From Hymenolepis diminuta (taxonomy: Eukaryota > Platyhelminthes > Cestoda > Cyclophyllidea > Hymenolepididae), in assembly GCA_900708905.1 (NCBI GenBank), contig CAADRB010000001.1:6107224-6171223 (forward strand): a stretch of DNA of 64,000 nucleotides, read 5' to 3'. The position numbers and the translations under genes are program-made. Below are positions 1-15,547 of this stretch, piece by piece (within the stretch, counting starts at the first letter, position 1; each line of letters starts with the position of its first letter). The notes below the pieces were generated by a model. It made no database searches. It was not told the DNA's origin and saw only the letters and a list, made by a program, of their open reading frames with translations.

Positions 1-1036
<1,036 letters not shown>

Positions 1037-1667
1037 TTAGACAAATTAAAACCCAATGTAGTATAAGTTGCGAAAATATATAATCTGTCCAAAGAAAATT
1101 TTATTTTCCCGATATTTATTATTAAATGTGTTTTTGCATTAATTATGAATTTTACAGATATTCCATTTACCGTACTTATTTTTGTCATCGTTTAAATGCA
1201 ATTCTGTTGGCTATTTTGCAACTTTCCGTAGGTAATCAGCTTTTTTAATGCTCCGTAATTTTCCCTCAACTTTTGATAAGTGGCAACAAGTGAATTTTCT
1301 GAATTCTATTTGACGGATTGGAGGATTCCCCAGATCATTTTTTCTGAAAACTAGTTAGTTATTGGGGCGGGATTTTTCCTTCTTGACTGTATTCGTCTAA
1401 ATGCCTTAGATGATATTAATTAAATCCGCATTAATCTCTTAGCAGAAAGCAATTTTTGCGGCTTCTGTCATCTTTTGGCGGATCAAATGAATTAAATTCT
1501 TAAACATTTTATTCACACTAATATGGAAAACAATTATTCAAAACGTTTCAGCGGAAGTTATGTGTTATAATATGTGGGCAATTAGGTTTTTTTGTCATAT
1601 AAAAAATCTTCAAAAGTTACTGTTTCTCTTATATGATGCAAAGTGCTGCATATATGGGAAAACTATT

Positions 1668-2345
1668 TCTTTATTTTCCTTCTTTTAACTTACGCTTCAT
1701 GTAACTCCCTCCTATTCGAACGAATTCATTTACATTATGGTTTTAAATGGCGCATAAGATAGATCGACCTCTCGGTACGTTAACGTGTGCCTTTTTTGAT
1801 ATGGTGATTTGGGTCTTCTTGTATTGTGGTGCTATCGGGTTGTATATGTAACGAAAATAATTTCTAAGGGAACCAAAGAATTGATTGCGGTATCCTACAG
1901 AAAAGAGCAGATTATGAAACAGATAATATTAAGATAATACCTCAGGTATTTGTTTGAGATACCAATATAACAATATGCAGTGTTCTCTTGTCTGGATGCT
2001 CCGTATGATATTTCTTTCTCACTTCCTTTTTTATAAATAGCGTTATTTCTACGCTTCTTGTTTTTCTTTGCTAGCGCGTTACGAATATCGGGAAATTTTT
2101 GTGCCTTTTAACTTTCTAATTTTGCATGTGGGTTTTGCTATGATCTGCTCCCCTCTGTAGGGCACCGCAACCAACTCTTAGATTCTCTAAGAAATTGCGC
2201 TAGTTACAAATACAGCTCAACAACACCACAATACTAGACGACCATAATCGATAAGCCGATTTATCTTATGCGCCATTTGCAGCCTTAATGTAAATGAATT
2301 CGTTCGAATAGGAGGGAATTAAAAGAAACGGTAAATAAAAGACCT
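1668..2345. mobile_element. Fold-back (long inverted repeat) element, MITE-like
   Basis: The left arm (about 1668-1922) and right arm (about 2133-2345) are imperfect reverse complements over more than 200 bp, separated by a loop of about 210 bp. The longest exact match is 32 bases (1706-1737 against 2286-2317). Further matching blocks occur at the shared 'atggcgcataagat', at 'attgtggtg' and at the '..gcggt.cctacag..' segment, in the right order on both arms. There is no open frame of note inside. This is the architecture of a fold-back or MITE-type DNA transposon. Exact ends and target-site duplications could not be fixed. Confidence 0.75.
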
Positions 2346-3596
2346 TATATATAAGAATCAATTTTTGGGGTGAATATTATTTTCTCATATGGAGCATTTT
2401 CTTATACGTATAACATAAACTTCGTCATTAATTACATAATTGTACAATTCCGAATTATGATGGAAATTAGAGAGTGCTATAACGTAACCAACTAGGAGTT
2501 CGGATAGTAATCTAGCAGAGCCAACAATCTAGAAAACTCGGTAATATAGCAACTTAACACAGAAGCTAATAATTCACGGCAAATAAGAAGGCACGTTATA
2601 GTCAACACGCGTGTATTAACGAAACTCACACTCAATCGGTATCGGCTTAAACAAATAGGAATAATTATCAAGTGTCTTTTATCGGTGGGGAAATAAAGAA
2701 AGAAAATGCATATTTGTTCATAGAAGAAATATTGGGTGCGGGGGAAAATAATTATCATTTCTTCTAACATCTCCCTTCTTAGGCAAATCACCCGTAGGTC
2801 TTCGAGGACGGATCGATCTGAAATCTGAGATAACCTACTCACAAATCGTCAGTACACGTCCTTTTACTCGAAAATTTCGGATCAATATAGGCTGAGCATC
2901 AAGGAAAAATAAGAAAGCTTCCACTCAACTCGAAATAAATGCAAGAAAGTCGACTGCGTGATCGAGTTCCACGCTTTATGCATCTGGGTACAGACATCAT
3001 TGCAGTGAATGATTATCGATTTTTATAATCAACTATTCCAATAGAATCGCGACTGGACAGGATTATATAAATCCCACAGATGCATTAGTCGTCATTCCGT
3101 CCTTTAGATATTTCCATGAACTCCAAACTCTTCTAGCGTTTGCACAGAGCTAGAATTAAACTGATTGTCAAATGCCATGTTCTCTTCTAATGGACTCGTA
3201 AAGCCTTTTAAAAATATATTATATATATAAATTGTAAGTACTATGCATGAAATCTATTGATTTTTCAAGATAAAATATTAATTTGTTTCTCCTTTTCATA
3301 TAGGTCAACATGGTTTAGTGGCTTGAGTTTATACTAAACATCATTGCAAATACAAAACCTTTCAATTTTATTGATAAATTAAGGAGAATTTAGAACCTTT
3401 AATAGACAATTATGATAACATCTTTTAACAACGATTATATAATTATCACTTATTATCAAATGTATTAATTTATTACTTGATTTAAGCAACTCTGTTGTAA
3501 ACGCAAAAACCAGCAATCTATATCCATAAATAAATCGAAATAAATAAAACTGTGGAAGGCCAAAATTATTTGCATTTGCAGTAAAGCATTATAAAT

Positions 3597-3668
3597 AAAA
3601 TCATTTATTTATAATCATTCATTTATAAATAATGATTATAAGTGGATGAATGATTAAATAAATAATTC
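3597..3668. repeat. AT-rich imperfect palindrome
   Basis: A stretch built from ATTTAT, AATCATTCA and their complements, which could fold into an AT-only hairpin. It is probably a degenerate simple or inverted repeat without known function. Confidence 0.45.
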
Positions 3669-6179
3669 ATTTAGTACTACACATTTGAAATGATTCATTT
3701 GTAAGTGAAAAGTTTGCTATAAAATATGCTTTTAATATTGTTATAATAGAAGAAATTTAATATTTAGTACAGAAGCTTTCTGCATATTTGACGCTATTGT
3801 CTTTGAAAATCCTGTCTGCCATACCCATACTTTAAATAGAGGCAGTCAAATCTCTCATGTGATCTGTACATTTTTGGAAATAAAATATTAATTTAATCTA
3901 TTTAAAATTTAGGTTTAACTTTAATTATGTTTTTGATGAATTTTTAGGTCTTCAAATAAATATGTTTTCAGGTCAAGTTTTCAAACATTTGTATTGCATA
4001 AAATTTTCTAACAAATACCTATACTATGAAATACTTATTTTTAGGAGCACTGAATATGCATACCTGATGACCTTGTAAATTTTGTTAATGATACACGAGA
4101 GGAAGGTCATGAGGAAGATATTACTGAAAACATAATTGATGGTATCCTTGACGTGTCCTATTTGTCAAACATCTAATGAACAATCTTTTCTTTAACAATT
4201 AAGAAGAAAGCGACTTCTGTCGCCAATTTAAATATTTTATGCTCCAAAATTAAATATATGCATATGACATTTGCTATAAAATAGGCAATAATTTGCTAAA
4301 AATACTACTGAAAGCATAGTCAGTATCAAGTTGGACAAGCTTATTTTGCCAGACTTTCCGTCTACATTATCTTTAACATGTAAGAATTCATTCAAATTTC
4401 ACGTAGTATATTTTACACAGCTAATTATCAACGATAATGCTAATAGAAAGTTCGGAAATATAAAATGAAATCCAACTTTACGTGATAATATATTTAAGAT
4501 ATATTTTGATATTTGAGCGTTTCATATATTAAAATGCAATTATTTAGGTAAACAACTTATTTTGGAAAGTGAAAGAAATTAAGTGAAGACATAAATGAAA
4601 GGACAGTAAAGTTTTTTTAATTCATTGGAGACCGCCAATTCCGATTTTCCCTCAACTTAGGAAGTATGGGCATATTTTCAAATTGGGGTACTTCATATAT
4701 ACCAGTATATGAATCTTAAAATACTGCAGTATTATAGGAAATCAATTAGATATTTCGTCACATGTCCACGGTTGCACTCTTCTTGGGTATAATCTTATAT
4801 TTAACATTAGTACTTACTGAGTATTATTGCTCTTTTATAGAAAAATCTCGCTATAGCAGTTATTTATACATTTTAAAGTAGTACTTATTAGAGTCATAAA
4901 TTTATCACAGGACAAAGTAGCTGAATTTATCGCTGCAAGATTGTTGAAATCGGGTCGAAATACTATTCAAAATGATGCTTCAGATAGTTGTCTTATTATT
5001 CAAAATATTTTTAGGCAACTTCTAAGGAGATTGTATCAAAGTCAAATTCATCTTTCGATGGAAAAGAAAATCTAAAGGTGTTTGTAAATATTCATTTCTA
5101 TCTATAATACGAGCGAATTTTAAGCTTTGTGGAATTTGACTACAATTAACAGTGACTAAAAATAATAAAAATTAATCTGCCTTTGACTGTATAATTATCA
5201 AAAAGAGTAAAACATTGTATTTTTTGTGAGAGGTGTAATTTTAGCTGTAATTGTAATCTTGTAATTTAGTATTGTGATAAATGGTTCATTTACAATTTAC
5301 CAAACTTGTCGTTAAAATGATTCCGTCTTTAGCTAAGATTGTCCTAAAATAAAAAAATGGAGGAAAATTATGCAGGCACCGCAATGAAATCGCCGGCCAA
5401 ACTCCAACGAGAAGTCTTCATTTTTTTTGGATATCACTTTGGGAAGCATCAACTAACCATGACAGTTCATTACGAACTAGAATATTATAATAAACAGAGT
5501 TTAACATGGGTGAAATCTATTGAGGTCTATTATGTTGAAATCATATTAACCAGTATTACTCTACTGTCACCCTGGCTGTTAGTAGAAAAGTGTATTAAAT
5601 GGTATGAAAAACCATATAAATTAATATACTGTTCAATTAACTTTGACCATCGCGGACATGAATTCACCCATTAATCCGGAGTACCGTTTCTGCTAAATTC
5701 ATGTGGATCAACTTCAATCACATGTCATACTAAACTTTAAATAAATAGATAAATAAGTACATTAAATTTTCCTATAATTTTAAATGATGGACACCTTAGT
5801 ATAGCTTTGCTGATGGCACTGATAATATGCCGAATAATATATATTTTTCTAGAAATATATTTTCAAATCAATTAATGCGTAATGATACTACTATATATAC
5901 GATTTATTTTCAATTTTTACTGAAATTGAACTTTTATAAATATTTCATTTACCACTTGAATTCTGTAATATTTAGTTTATTAATTGATCAAATTACTAAA
6001 GAAAGCAGAATTACACAAATGGTTTAAAGTTGCACTATCCCATTAAAAATCTAATCTCAGATATTCTCCCGCATAAGTAATGATCTCCCTAAAGGTCAAT
6101 AGGAAACAACAATCTTTACCAAAATCATAGTAGCAAGAGCTAAATTCGACCATGGATGTACTGATCAGCCTTATTGGAA

Positions 6180-6330
6180 TGAGAGAAAAAGGAGTATAAA
6201 GAAGAATTGGGAATTTGAAGGGGGAGGGGAAGTGTCGGTGCCGAGTGAGTGGAATCTGAGTTTTGATAAACAGGGTGAAGTGAAAGAGTTGACCGGTTTT
6301 GTCCGACGAGCGACCAATAAAAACCAATCG
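6180..6330 (+). repeat. Repeat family 3, copy A
   Basis: It aligns by eye with 61640-61810 in the same orientation. Shared landmarks in order are 'ggaaatttgaagg'-type, 'g.gtc.gt.c.gagtgagtg', 'gata..aggg', 'gttga' and 'gagc.a.caataaaaa'. It is GA-rich and has no coding signal. Confidence 0.5.
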
Positions 6331-8229
6331 TCTGGTAATTTCATAACCAACCTCTATTACTACTGTTCTTGTAGCAGCATATTCTTGAGAAAGGGAGTCA
6401 ATCAGTCGGCATTGTGGTAATTAACTTTCCCTTTCAATTATTTCATAACATGAGAGGTCTTTGCCTAGAAGATGTGAGTGTGGGACGGAGACTCCTTTCC
6501 ACTAGCAAGAGCTCAGCCATCACAAGATTAGAATGCGACGGGTTTGTTGAAATAAAATATTATTAGAAAAGAGAAGTTAGCAATCTTGTAGCCAAAGAGC
6601 TGAAAGAATGAAAGGCAGGTGGTAGGTTACCGATAAAATCGATAAATTGCCTAAAGTTCTGGGGCCTGATCATACATACAAATAAGGAAAAAAGTCAAGT
6701 GCAATTCGAGCATAAAAAACTGTTGGTCTGCTCCTCATTGCATTAGCGAAGGTTTCCCCAATTAGCAAGCTTTTTGTACCACGTCTTAAATTTATGGCAC
6801 GGGTATATTCTAGATAATCGTCCTTGTTAATGAGCTTTCTGTAGAAACAATGGCGAACAGACTCCCTAAAGAAACAAACCTATTTATGCCTTCTAGACAA
6901 TGACATATTCAGCTACTCCTTTGACATTTAGTTATGTTTACGTTGTGATTGGCAGTTTGAGGTTCCTAGGATGGAGAGATTAGTCATTCCAGGCTTTACG
7001 GTTAGTAACCTAATACTGCCACTATCCCAATTACTACTAGAAAGCTCTACTCATGTGTCGCAAAATACTCAGTATATAATAAAAGCATTTTCCTTGGACG
7101 ATTTGAAAGTAGTATCAGTGCTCTTCTCTAATTGAGCATTACATTTCGTTAGTCGTTTTTCTAGATTCGGACTTAATTAAACCGGTGTTTATCACAAAGA
7201 TAAATTTATTTTTACTGGAAAATTTTATTGTAATGAATATGATCGAATAATTCATTTATGCGTATATAAGATTTGCACACCCACAAGCCGAGAGAGTATT
7301 AGATATAACTTTGTTGGTAATTTTCGACACATTTGAAGATGAATTTCGGTGTATTATGACATAATCTGCGTGAATAAACACCTATATTTGCTCTATTATA
7401 TTTGGAGCCAAATGATTTTTCACTGTTAGGAGAATAATACTAAATTTTTATATTATCTTCTCATTTGACTTAAATTTATTAATATCAAAGTGTTTCAAAA
7501 TGATATTGACATAAATGAAATGTTTTATCCTTATTTATAACTAAAATTCAGATTGGAACATAAAATAATAAAAAATAATTAGTTTGAAAATGATGATTTA
7601 TGCTCGTTTACTGAGGAGGAGGTTGGAAGTTTACCTTTGGAATTTGTAAACATGATTTCCACTCGAAGAGTCAAGTCATTCCTGCTAAACCATGATATTA
7701 CTGCGGAATACAATTGGAGTTCCTGCTACTAATCTGAACATCCACAGTATCATTTTGCAAACCCTAGAATCGTTAACCTTCCATCTCAGAACCGCTTAAT
7801 TATCAGCCTTGACTTACTCAGAGTTAGAAGTCGGAAGAGAGGTAAAAGTGGGGATTTGTATAGTTTTAACACAAACGGGTCATTAAGAAGGAGATTTTCT
7901 TGAACTTGTTAGATATCCTAGGCGTAAGGTATTGTAAAAAACTATAGTAAACAGTATCTTACTTTTTTATATTTAAAGGATATTATTTTATCGATTTTGT
8001 GCTAACCGATTACTCTAATTAATACTAACCAATAAAAGATTAAGCAGGAGTTTCTCAACCTTCCTCTTGCTAAAATATGCGGATAAATCATATAAATGAT
8101 ATAAGTGAATAATATTTTTCAATGTTAGGAAGAAAATGACACTTATTAACTGATCTTGAGCTCCACTAAGTCAAGGTCCTAGTTATCACAGCTCTGATAT
8201 GTTAAAATCATGTCTGGAGGAAAAAAATA

Positions 8230-8450
8230 ATTGAAGTGGCAAGACGACCATCACAAATAAACAACCGGTCAATAAGCACTGGATATCACGAACAGGAATT
8301 TGCTCAGCAATCCAAACGACGAATCGTGAAATTTTAGTCTTGAAACACGAACTACTCAATAAGTAAATAATTTACAACCCGAATCCGAAACATTAAATTA
8401 AGTACGACCTTGACTTTATTTTCAACATCTTTTAGATCCCCTCCTCTACA
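8230..8450 (+). repeat. Repeat family 1, copy A
   Basis: It aligns with 46217-46460 (copy C) over about 220 bp in the same orientation. Shared blocks are 'gaccatcacaaataa', 'ccggtcaataagcact', 'gaacaggaatt.gctca', 'acgaatc' and 'ttactc.aacatctttt.gat'. The copies are diverged, which suggests old insertions. No coding capacity was seen. Confidence 0.65.
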
Positions 8451-9007
8451 TAAATAAAGAATGACAGTTTTCAAAACAGTGAATTCAGAAATAAATATTA
8501 TTTAGTGCATCCTGAAAGTTAAGATTATTATCAACTTTCTAGAAGCCTTTTAAAAGACTATTTCAAGTTGAAGTGAATAGAATTCTAATCGAAATTTCAA
8601 GAAAGCTCAAACAGAATAAATACTTTCCCCATTACCTTGAATTACTCCAAAAAATTAAACCTTGTTCAAACACGAATTACAAAGTATATACCATTAAATG
8701 AGTGATTATATAGATAATATCATAAGGAAAAATGAACTCTACTCACCTACCAGAGACGTTACAAAATGTAATCAGCGAATTATCGATTTTTGTTAGTATG
8801 CATCTACTGAATTTTCACGCAAATATTTATTTAAATGTGGTCAGTAAAGAGAAAAAAATTATGAAGGAAGATCTGAACAAATAAATAATAAAAATGGGAT
8901 TGAAGAGCTGAGAGAATAATTAATTTTAGGAAAAAAGACCAAAAAAACTAATAAATTCATAAATAAAAATAAATAATGTGAACATAATCCTTGAAAACGA
9001 AGAAAAA

Positions 9008-9013
9008 TTTATT
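9008..9013 (-). terminator. Poly(A) signal of beta-tubulin
   Basis: AATAAA on the minus strand, about 115 bases downstream of the beta-tubulin stop codon. This is the first good match in the 3' flank and is suitably placed for mRNA 3' end formation. Confidence 0.55.
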
Positions 9014-9125
9014 AGCAAATGATTATGAACGAACTGGAAAGTGAATAACGCACGTTTTAGAGAAAAATTTTTAATATACAAGGGCTAACGGGCAGAAGAA
9101 AAAAAGTTGCAATCATTTCAACGTC

Positions 9126-10542
<1,417 letters not shown>

Positions 10543-10551
10543 TATCAAACA

Positions 10552-10850
10552 ACTTGCGAAGGGAAATTTGATATAAGCTCAAGTTTGTGAGTTGTTTTTG
10601 CCAAAATATGAAGATAAAATTTAACATACTAAAACAATTAAGCAAGTATACGAAAATCATTTTAATATTGAATTCCATTATGTATATCCTACCGCACGTT
10701 ATCAGTGTGAAATTTCGCTTTTTCAAAGGACGTAACTAATCTGTGGACATGCCACTCGTCTCACCTGCAGCTGACTCATCGAATTTGATGAGAGTTAGAC
10801 AGGGCCAACGTCCAAGATGCAGACTGCATCGCCAATAGAACGGAAGGTAA
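10552..10850 (-). promoter_or_regulatory. Beta-tubulin 5' region with possible 5' UTR intron
   Basis: On the minus strand a CAG|GTGAGA donor lies at 10765/10764, and a pyrimidine-rich AAG acceptor at 10554-10553 sits ten bases before the ATG. This would allow a non-coding first exon spliced over a 212 bp intron. An unspliced leader is equally possible. A CCAAT box on the plus strand at 10832-10836 lies just upstream. No TATA box is clear. This is inference only. Confidence 0.3.
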
Positions 10851-12559
10851 TTGTTTCGTGCGTCTCCAGACCCTCAAAGAATTCATTTTCATCCCCAATT
10901 TATCATTATATTTTCTTCAAGAGTTATGTGGGATTCTTCATCTTCAGTTATTTTCATCATAAATCTTCTATCCATCTACCTTCTTCCTAACATGCAGTCG
11001 TTGTGGGGTATCGCTGAGAGTTGAAATAAAAGATGACTCACAGTTAGATGAAGGAATCAAAAGGGTATAGACAGTTGTGACTTGCAGGTAATCAAGTTGG
11101 GTCAATTTTTGGCAATATTAGGTCAAACGGTTAAGTGAGTTGATAGTTGAAGTATTTTTATGAATTATATGAATGAGGGAAATTTTATGAAGTATTGATT
11201 AAAAATTGAAATTGAATCAGCGTGATGAGATAGATATGCTTCAATTCAGAGATGGGGCTTTAGAAACATGACCGCCGCAGAGATATAACTGTCACCTTGG
11301 AAACTAATGGTAAGAGCGGAATAAGCTTCATAGTGTTTAGAGCAGGTTTAATTCATATTAAGTAATCGCATTAAGCCAATGTTTAGAGTGTCGGTGGAGA
11401 AATGATCAACCTAAGGAAGTGACATAAAGACTCAGGATTGAGGATATGTTTTGGTGATGGTGGGAACCGATATTGAAGAAATTCTTTACTAAAGTATTTT
11501 AGTTAAATTTCAGCTGTATTATGCGGTTAAAATCATATTCGTTTCGATTAATTAGAGAAATATTGCTGGATTTGCCAAATAAGTTAACTCCATAGATTTA
11601 TTTCTTAAAACCAAGAATTTACCCAAAATGATCCCTTTTCTTAAACACATTCGTGGCTCAAGGTAGTTTAGAGTTCTGGGTTTGATTTTATTTTGATATG
11701 AAAGCGATTAGATGACAACTGCGTTAGATGGCAGAATTCACAATTAAATTAATACATTTGTTTGCATCCTCTTGTTCAAAAATCGGTTCAAATTCCTCTG
11801 ATGGCGGCTTGTGTGCAACATGCAGGGACTAGTCGGCAAAACTTTATGGAGAAATACTATGACTACATTATATCTTTAATAAATTGAATCGTTAAATTTG
11901 CCTGGACATATCAATTAAATGTATTTGTCTACCAGAGAAGTCAATCAATCATTTCGTTGTGTGGAAAGTTCCCCGTTTGATTGGACTTTTGATATCTGAG
12001 AGTTCTGCAAATTTTCAATTTTCTCCATAAAACTTTTAAATCTTTGATTGAATATTCCGATCTTATTCTTAATCATAGACAACTTTCAATTAATATGTGA
12101 AATGGAATAAGCTCTGGTACGTTTAAGATAACTTGCTGGTATCATAAACTTGTCTATTACTTTAGGAATATAGGAATACGTTAAAATCGTGTTAACAAGA
12201 ACTGAGCTAGAAGTCTTCAAATGAAATCAAAATTTTATTTTCCTAGACGATTTTATTCATAATTACTGGATTTTGTAATAGGTAGTGCTTAATTATCTTT
12301 TCAAGATGCATAAACCGAAAATGATGATATTTGGCTAGTTTGCTTCTTAAAAAAATGATCCAAAAGTCGAGATTTAATAATTTCTTTGCAAACACACTTT
12401 CTACTTTTAGGTCGAGAAAGCATATTTATTATGTTTTATATTTCTATACATTACATATTTTTCATGAAAATCGAGAGCAACGCATTCTCAGGTAATTGGA
12501 AGGATTTTATATGAGAAACTAAGATAACGTGACTCCTTTAATATATAAAGAAGGCTGAA

Positions 12560-12760
12560 CAGAGCACTATAGAGAGGGGCTAATAAGAATTCACTTTTTG
12601 TGAACTCAGGTGAGTTCTGCAATGTTAAGGATGTGGGGATCACAACGCTAACACTACTGATTTAATCACGTGCGCTAGAATTTTTTGAGAAGTGCGGTAT
12701 GTAACCTGTCGCGTAGAGAACAAGCGCGAGAGACCTCCTCGACCAATCAACAATCAAGAT
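12560..12760 (+). repeat. Repeat family 4, copy A
   Basis: It aligns by eye with 35390-35560. Shared blocks in order are 'aacactag/ct', 'taatc.acgtg.g.ct.gaa.ttt', 'gcgg.....aac', 'tcgcg' and 'gaga'. The copies are diverged and in the same orientation. Confidence 0.45.
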
Positions 12761-13069
12761 CCCTAAAGCCTAGCGTGGTTTTTTATTTAATGACTAAGTT
12801 TTTGACAACGACTCACACACAAGGAAGTGAGCAATAAACCCCCTCCACTTAAAATCTTTCTTCTTCTTACCACTTTGGACATAGCCCAGCTAATTTGGGA
12901 GAAAACTGATAATAGAGAACTCTGCTAGAGGATATTTTGACTGTTTTGGAGGATTACTCAGGTGTAGTATCCGCTACTAGGACATATAAGATCAACCTGC
13001 CTATCGGTCTTTGAAAAAATGAATTGAAGTCTTAAGATCAGTCGTTCTAATTAATCACTCGGCCGATAT

Positions 13070-13200
13070 ACAATCCAACAATCGTACAGCTCGAATCAAG
13101 AAATCAAATGAAGTAAGACACTTTGGATATCCTTACTTTATTCTCAACGTCTTTTTGATTTGCTTTCCCTTATCCCTTATTGGCTTATTTTGTTACCTGA
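13070..13200 (+). repeat. Repeat family 1, copy B (3' part)
   Basis: It matches the 3' half of copies A and C: 'aaatcaaatgaa.taa.ac', 'ttggatat', 'ctttactctc.acatcttttt', 'gattt.ctttccctta' and 'ttattgg'. The 5' half is poorly matched, so this copy may be truncated or more diverged. Confidence 0.6.
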
Positions 13201-14889
13201 TTTTAGTTTCCTTCCCAAAATGAAGAATTGTAAGAAATTTTGCCTTCCCGTTCATTGCAATTATAATGAGTAAACATGAAATGATCCTATCGGTATGAAT
13301 TGAAAATCTTGGCAAAACAATATCTCCCTCTCTTATATTGGTTGTTGAAACCAAGAAAATTTATCAGAATAACTAGAAATGGAAAATTTCTGCTCCAGTA
13401 ATGGAACAACTTTTAGAGCATCTTCAAAAAGTTTCCTCTATATGACTAACTGGTATTATACTAATCAATATTATTATGTGATGTTAATAATTGATTACTT
13501 TGCCCTTCTGTTTGTCGAGTGCTTAGTGGATATCTCAGAAATTTAAACTATTATTAGAAAACACGAGTTATCTTCATTAGCTAAAAGAGTTCCAAATTAA
13601 GTGCACCTTTTTGACATTTGTTGCTTGAACAATAGTAGCTTGAAAGATATGAATACTTCTTATGACCATAAGTACTGAATCAGTGAACACCACGCAATAT
13701 TGGAGTAGTAGCCTAGATTATATTGGTTGCTACATACTGTTTTATCAAGACATTTCAAGGAAAGGATTTTCAGCTGATAAGTCCATTTAATCAATAAAAT
13801 TTGAATTCCAAAGTCATGGATTTCTATCCCGTCTTTATATGAGATTGAAATAAAATTTCAACTCTTTAGTTTCATCACTAAAACTCAACCAATTTAATAA
13901 TAGTACAATTTCATCAGTAATAACAAAACAGTTGCCATCGCAATCTAGTACGATGGGTTAGTTTAATAATAGTAATTCAAGAGGGAGAAGCGAAAATAAG
14001 AACAAACTCACGTGAGACAGTAATTATCTGCATTGGATAAATACAATTTGACGGGAGACGTTTGAAAGGGAAGTTTTCGGGAGCAAATATTTGCAAATTG
14101 GAAGATTGTTTTAGCTGTAAGGAAATTTTTTCAATATTTAGTAATTTATTTGTTGGAAGTTGTTCCACGTTTATGCAGAGAAAATTTGAGGGCAAAAATA
14201 AGCAATTATCTTTATAAATTTGCACTATCTGATAATCCTCAATAGTTGCTTATCGGTATGTTCGTCATATTTTCTCTTTTACTGTTCTTTGAAAAATAAA
14301 TTAGAATGCAATATTGCGCATTGTGGAAAAGTTGCACACGCGTACAGATGCTGAAGAATTTGCTAGTTTTCAATATGTAACTACGTTGTTGAGAAATGAA
14401 TTCGTCTTGTGCAAGGACGAATTCATAAAATCTACCCTTCCTTTGACTTTTTTCGAACTCTACTATTTTAACCTCATGTTTATATCTTCGTTTACACATT
14501 TTTTCCCATAATTTGATATATCTTGCAGGTGCGTTACACTTGCAATACGATTGTCAGTTGGAAAGTTCTATTATGTTTGTCATTCTCCGTTTATTTTCTA
14601 ATTTGGACTTATATAAAAGGACTTATATTTACTCGAAGGCCACTGACTCGTTACATTCTGCGTCCTTGGGCAGTCGCAGGCCAAGTAGTAGTTAGCTATT
14701 AGAAGATGGTAGTTGCACGGAGGCGGATATGCCCATTTTTCAGTTCAATTTGCCAATCAATCAGTGCTGAACTGAATTTTGAGCACAGATATTTCATCAA
14801 CAATTTGAGGACTAAATTTTGAAGCTGGCTATTCTGACCACTATAAAAAAATGTATTAAATGATGTGATTAATTATTTTAACCAATCAA

Positions 14890-15025
14890 GTGGTTGAAAA
14901 ATAAACGGACTTTGTGAGAACAGATTGTGGAGTAATAAATGAATAACGTACAATCTGAATCCAGTAATCAAATCAAGCGGAACTCTTATGACTCCATAAC
15001 TCCACCCCTCTTATTTATTACTTAT
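14890..15025 (+). repeat. Possible diverged copy of repeat family 1
   Basis: The segment 'tacaatctgaatcc' followed by 'aatcaaat.aagc.gaactctt' and 'ccctcttattta' follows the same order as the 3' part of family 1. The similarity is weak. A related piece is at 38350-38410. Confidence 0.3.
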
Positions 15026-15179
15026 TTGACTAATTTACTGAAATCTAATTGCAGATGCTTTCTCGAGATAAGAATTGTTCTATATCAAGTACTAAATATC
15101 CTATTACTAAAATACTTCCAAGTCTCTTCAACACATACCATTATGAAATTTAAAACACTATCTCTTTTGTTACGTAGGC

Positions 15180-15547
15180 GGGCCAAATCATCAACCTCAA
15201 ATCATTTCTCTCGCGTGCGAGTATGCCCTTACAATAAAACAAAATTTTCTCCCACTCTCCGGGTAGAACCCAACATCGATTTGTCTATTGGTCGACAAGA
15301 CTTGGCTCAGCTAAGCTCGGGCTTGCGTGCTTTACTCTCCCAAAAACTCTCCCGTATGTGCATGGCGCGCGGCCAAAGTTGAATGTCCACTCAACGTAGC
15401 GTTCTTATTGGTTTATCGGGATGAGACGGGATTTCGTTGGTTGAGAGGATGTAAGCGGATAGGTTCTGGAGAGTAGGGACTTCAAGTTGGCGTCCTTCAA
15501 ACACTAGCATAGGTGACAATTGTGGTTGTGAGGATTTTTAAATAATC
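15180..15547 (+). promoter_or_regulatory. Candidate kinesin promoter and non-coding first exon
   Basis: This block is visibly richer in G+C and CpG than its surroundings, including a GGCGCGCGGCC-like run near 15364-15373. It carries two inverted CCAAT boxes (ATTGG at 15287-15291 and 15407-15411). A GTAAGT donor at 15548 could join a non-coding exon to the strong CAG acceptor at 16931-16933, twelve bases before the kinesin ATG. A TATA box was not seen. The link is inferred from splice signals only. Confidence 0.35.

Larger units (their letters stand above)
10866..15179. other. Intergenic DNA between beta-tubulin and the kinesin promoter region
   Basis: No gene was recognised on either strand; open frames are short and without family resemblance. 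The region holds copies of repeat family 4 (about 12560-12760) and family 1 (about 13070-13200, and a weaker one near 14890-15025). The two flanking genes are transcribed away from each other. Confidence 0.55.

Noticed and set aside
5357..5674. 105-codon open frame on the plus strand
   Set aside because: It has no family resemblance. In DNA this AT-rich, a few open frames of this length are expected by chance in 64 kb over six frames.
11785..11800. A B-box-like 'ggttcaaattcc' string suggesting a tRNA or tRNA-derived element
   Set aside because: It has one mismatch to the consensus, no A box at the right distance, and no cloverleaf could be drawn.
14939..15382. 147-codon plus-strand open frame upstream of the kinesin gene
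   Set aside because: It overlaps a possible repeat remnant and the candidate promoter block. The amino-acid sequence is low in conserved features and matches nothing known to me.
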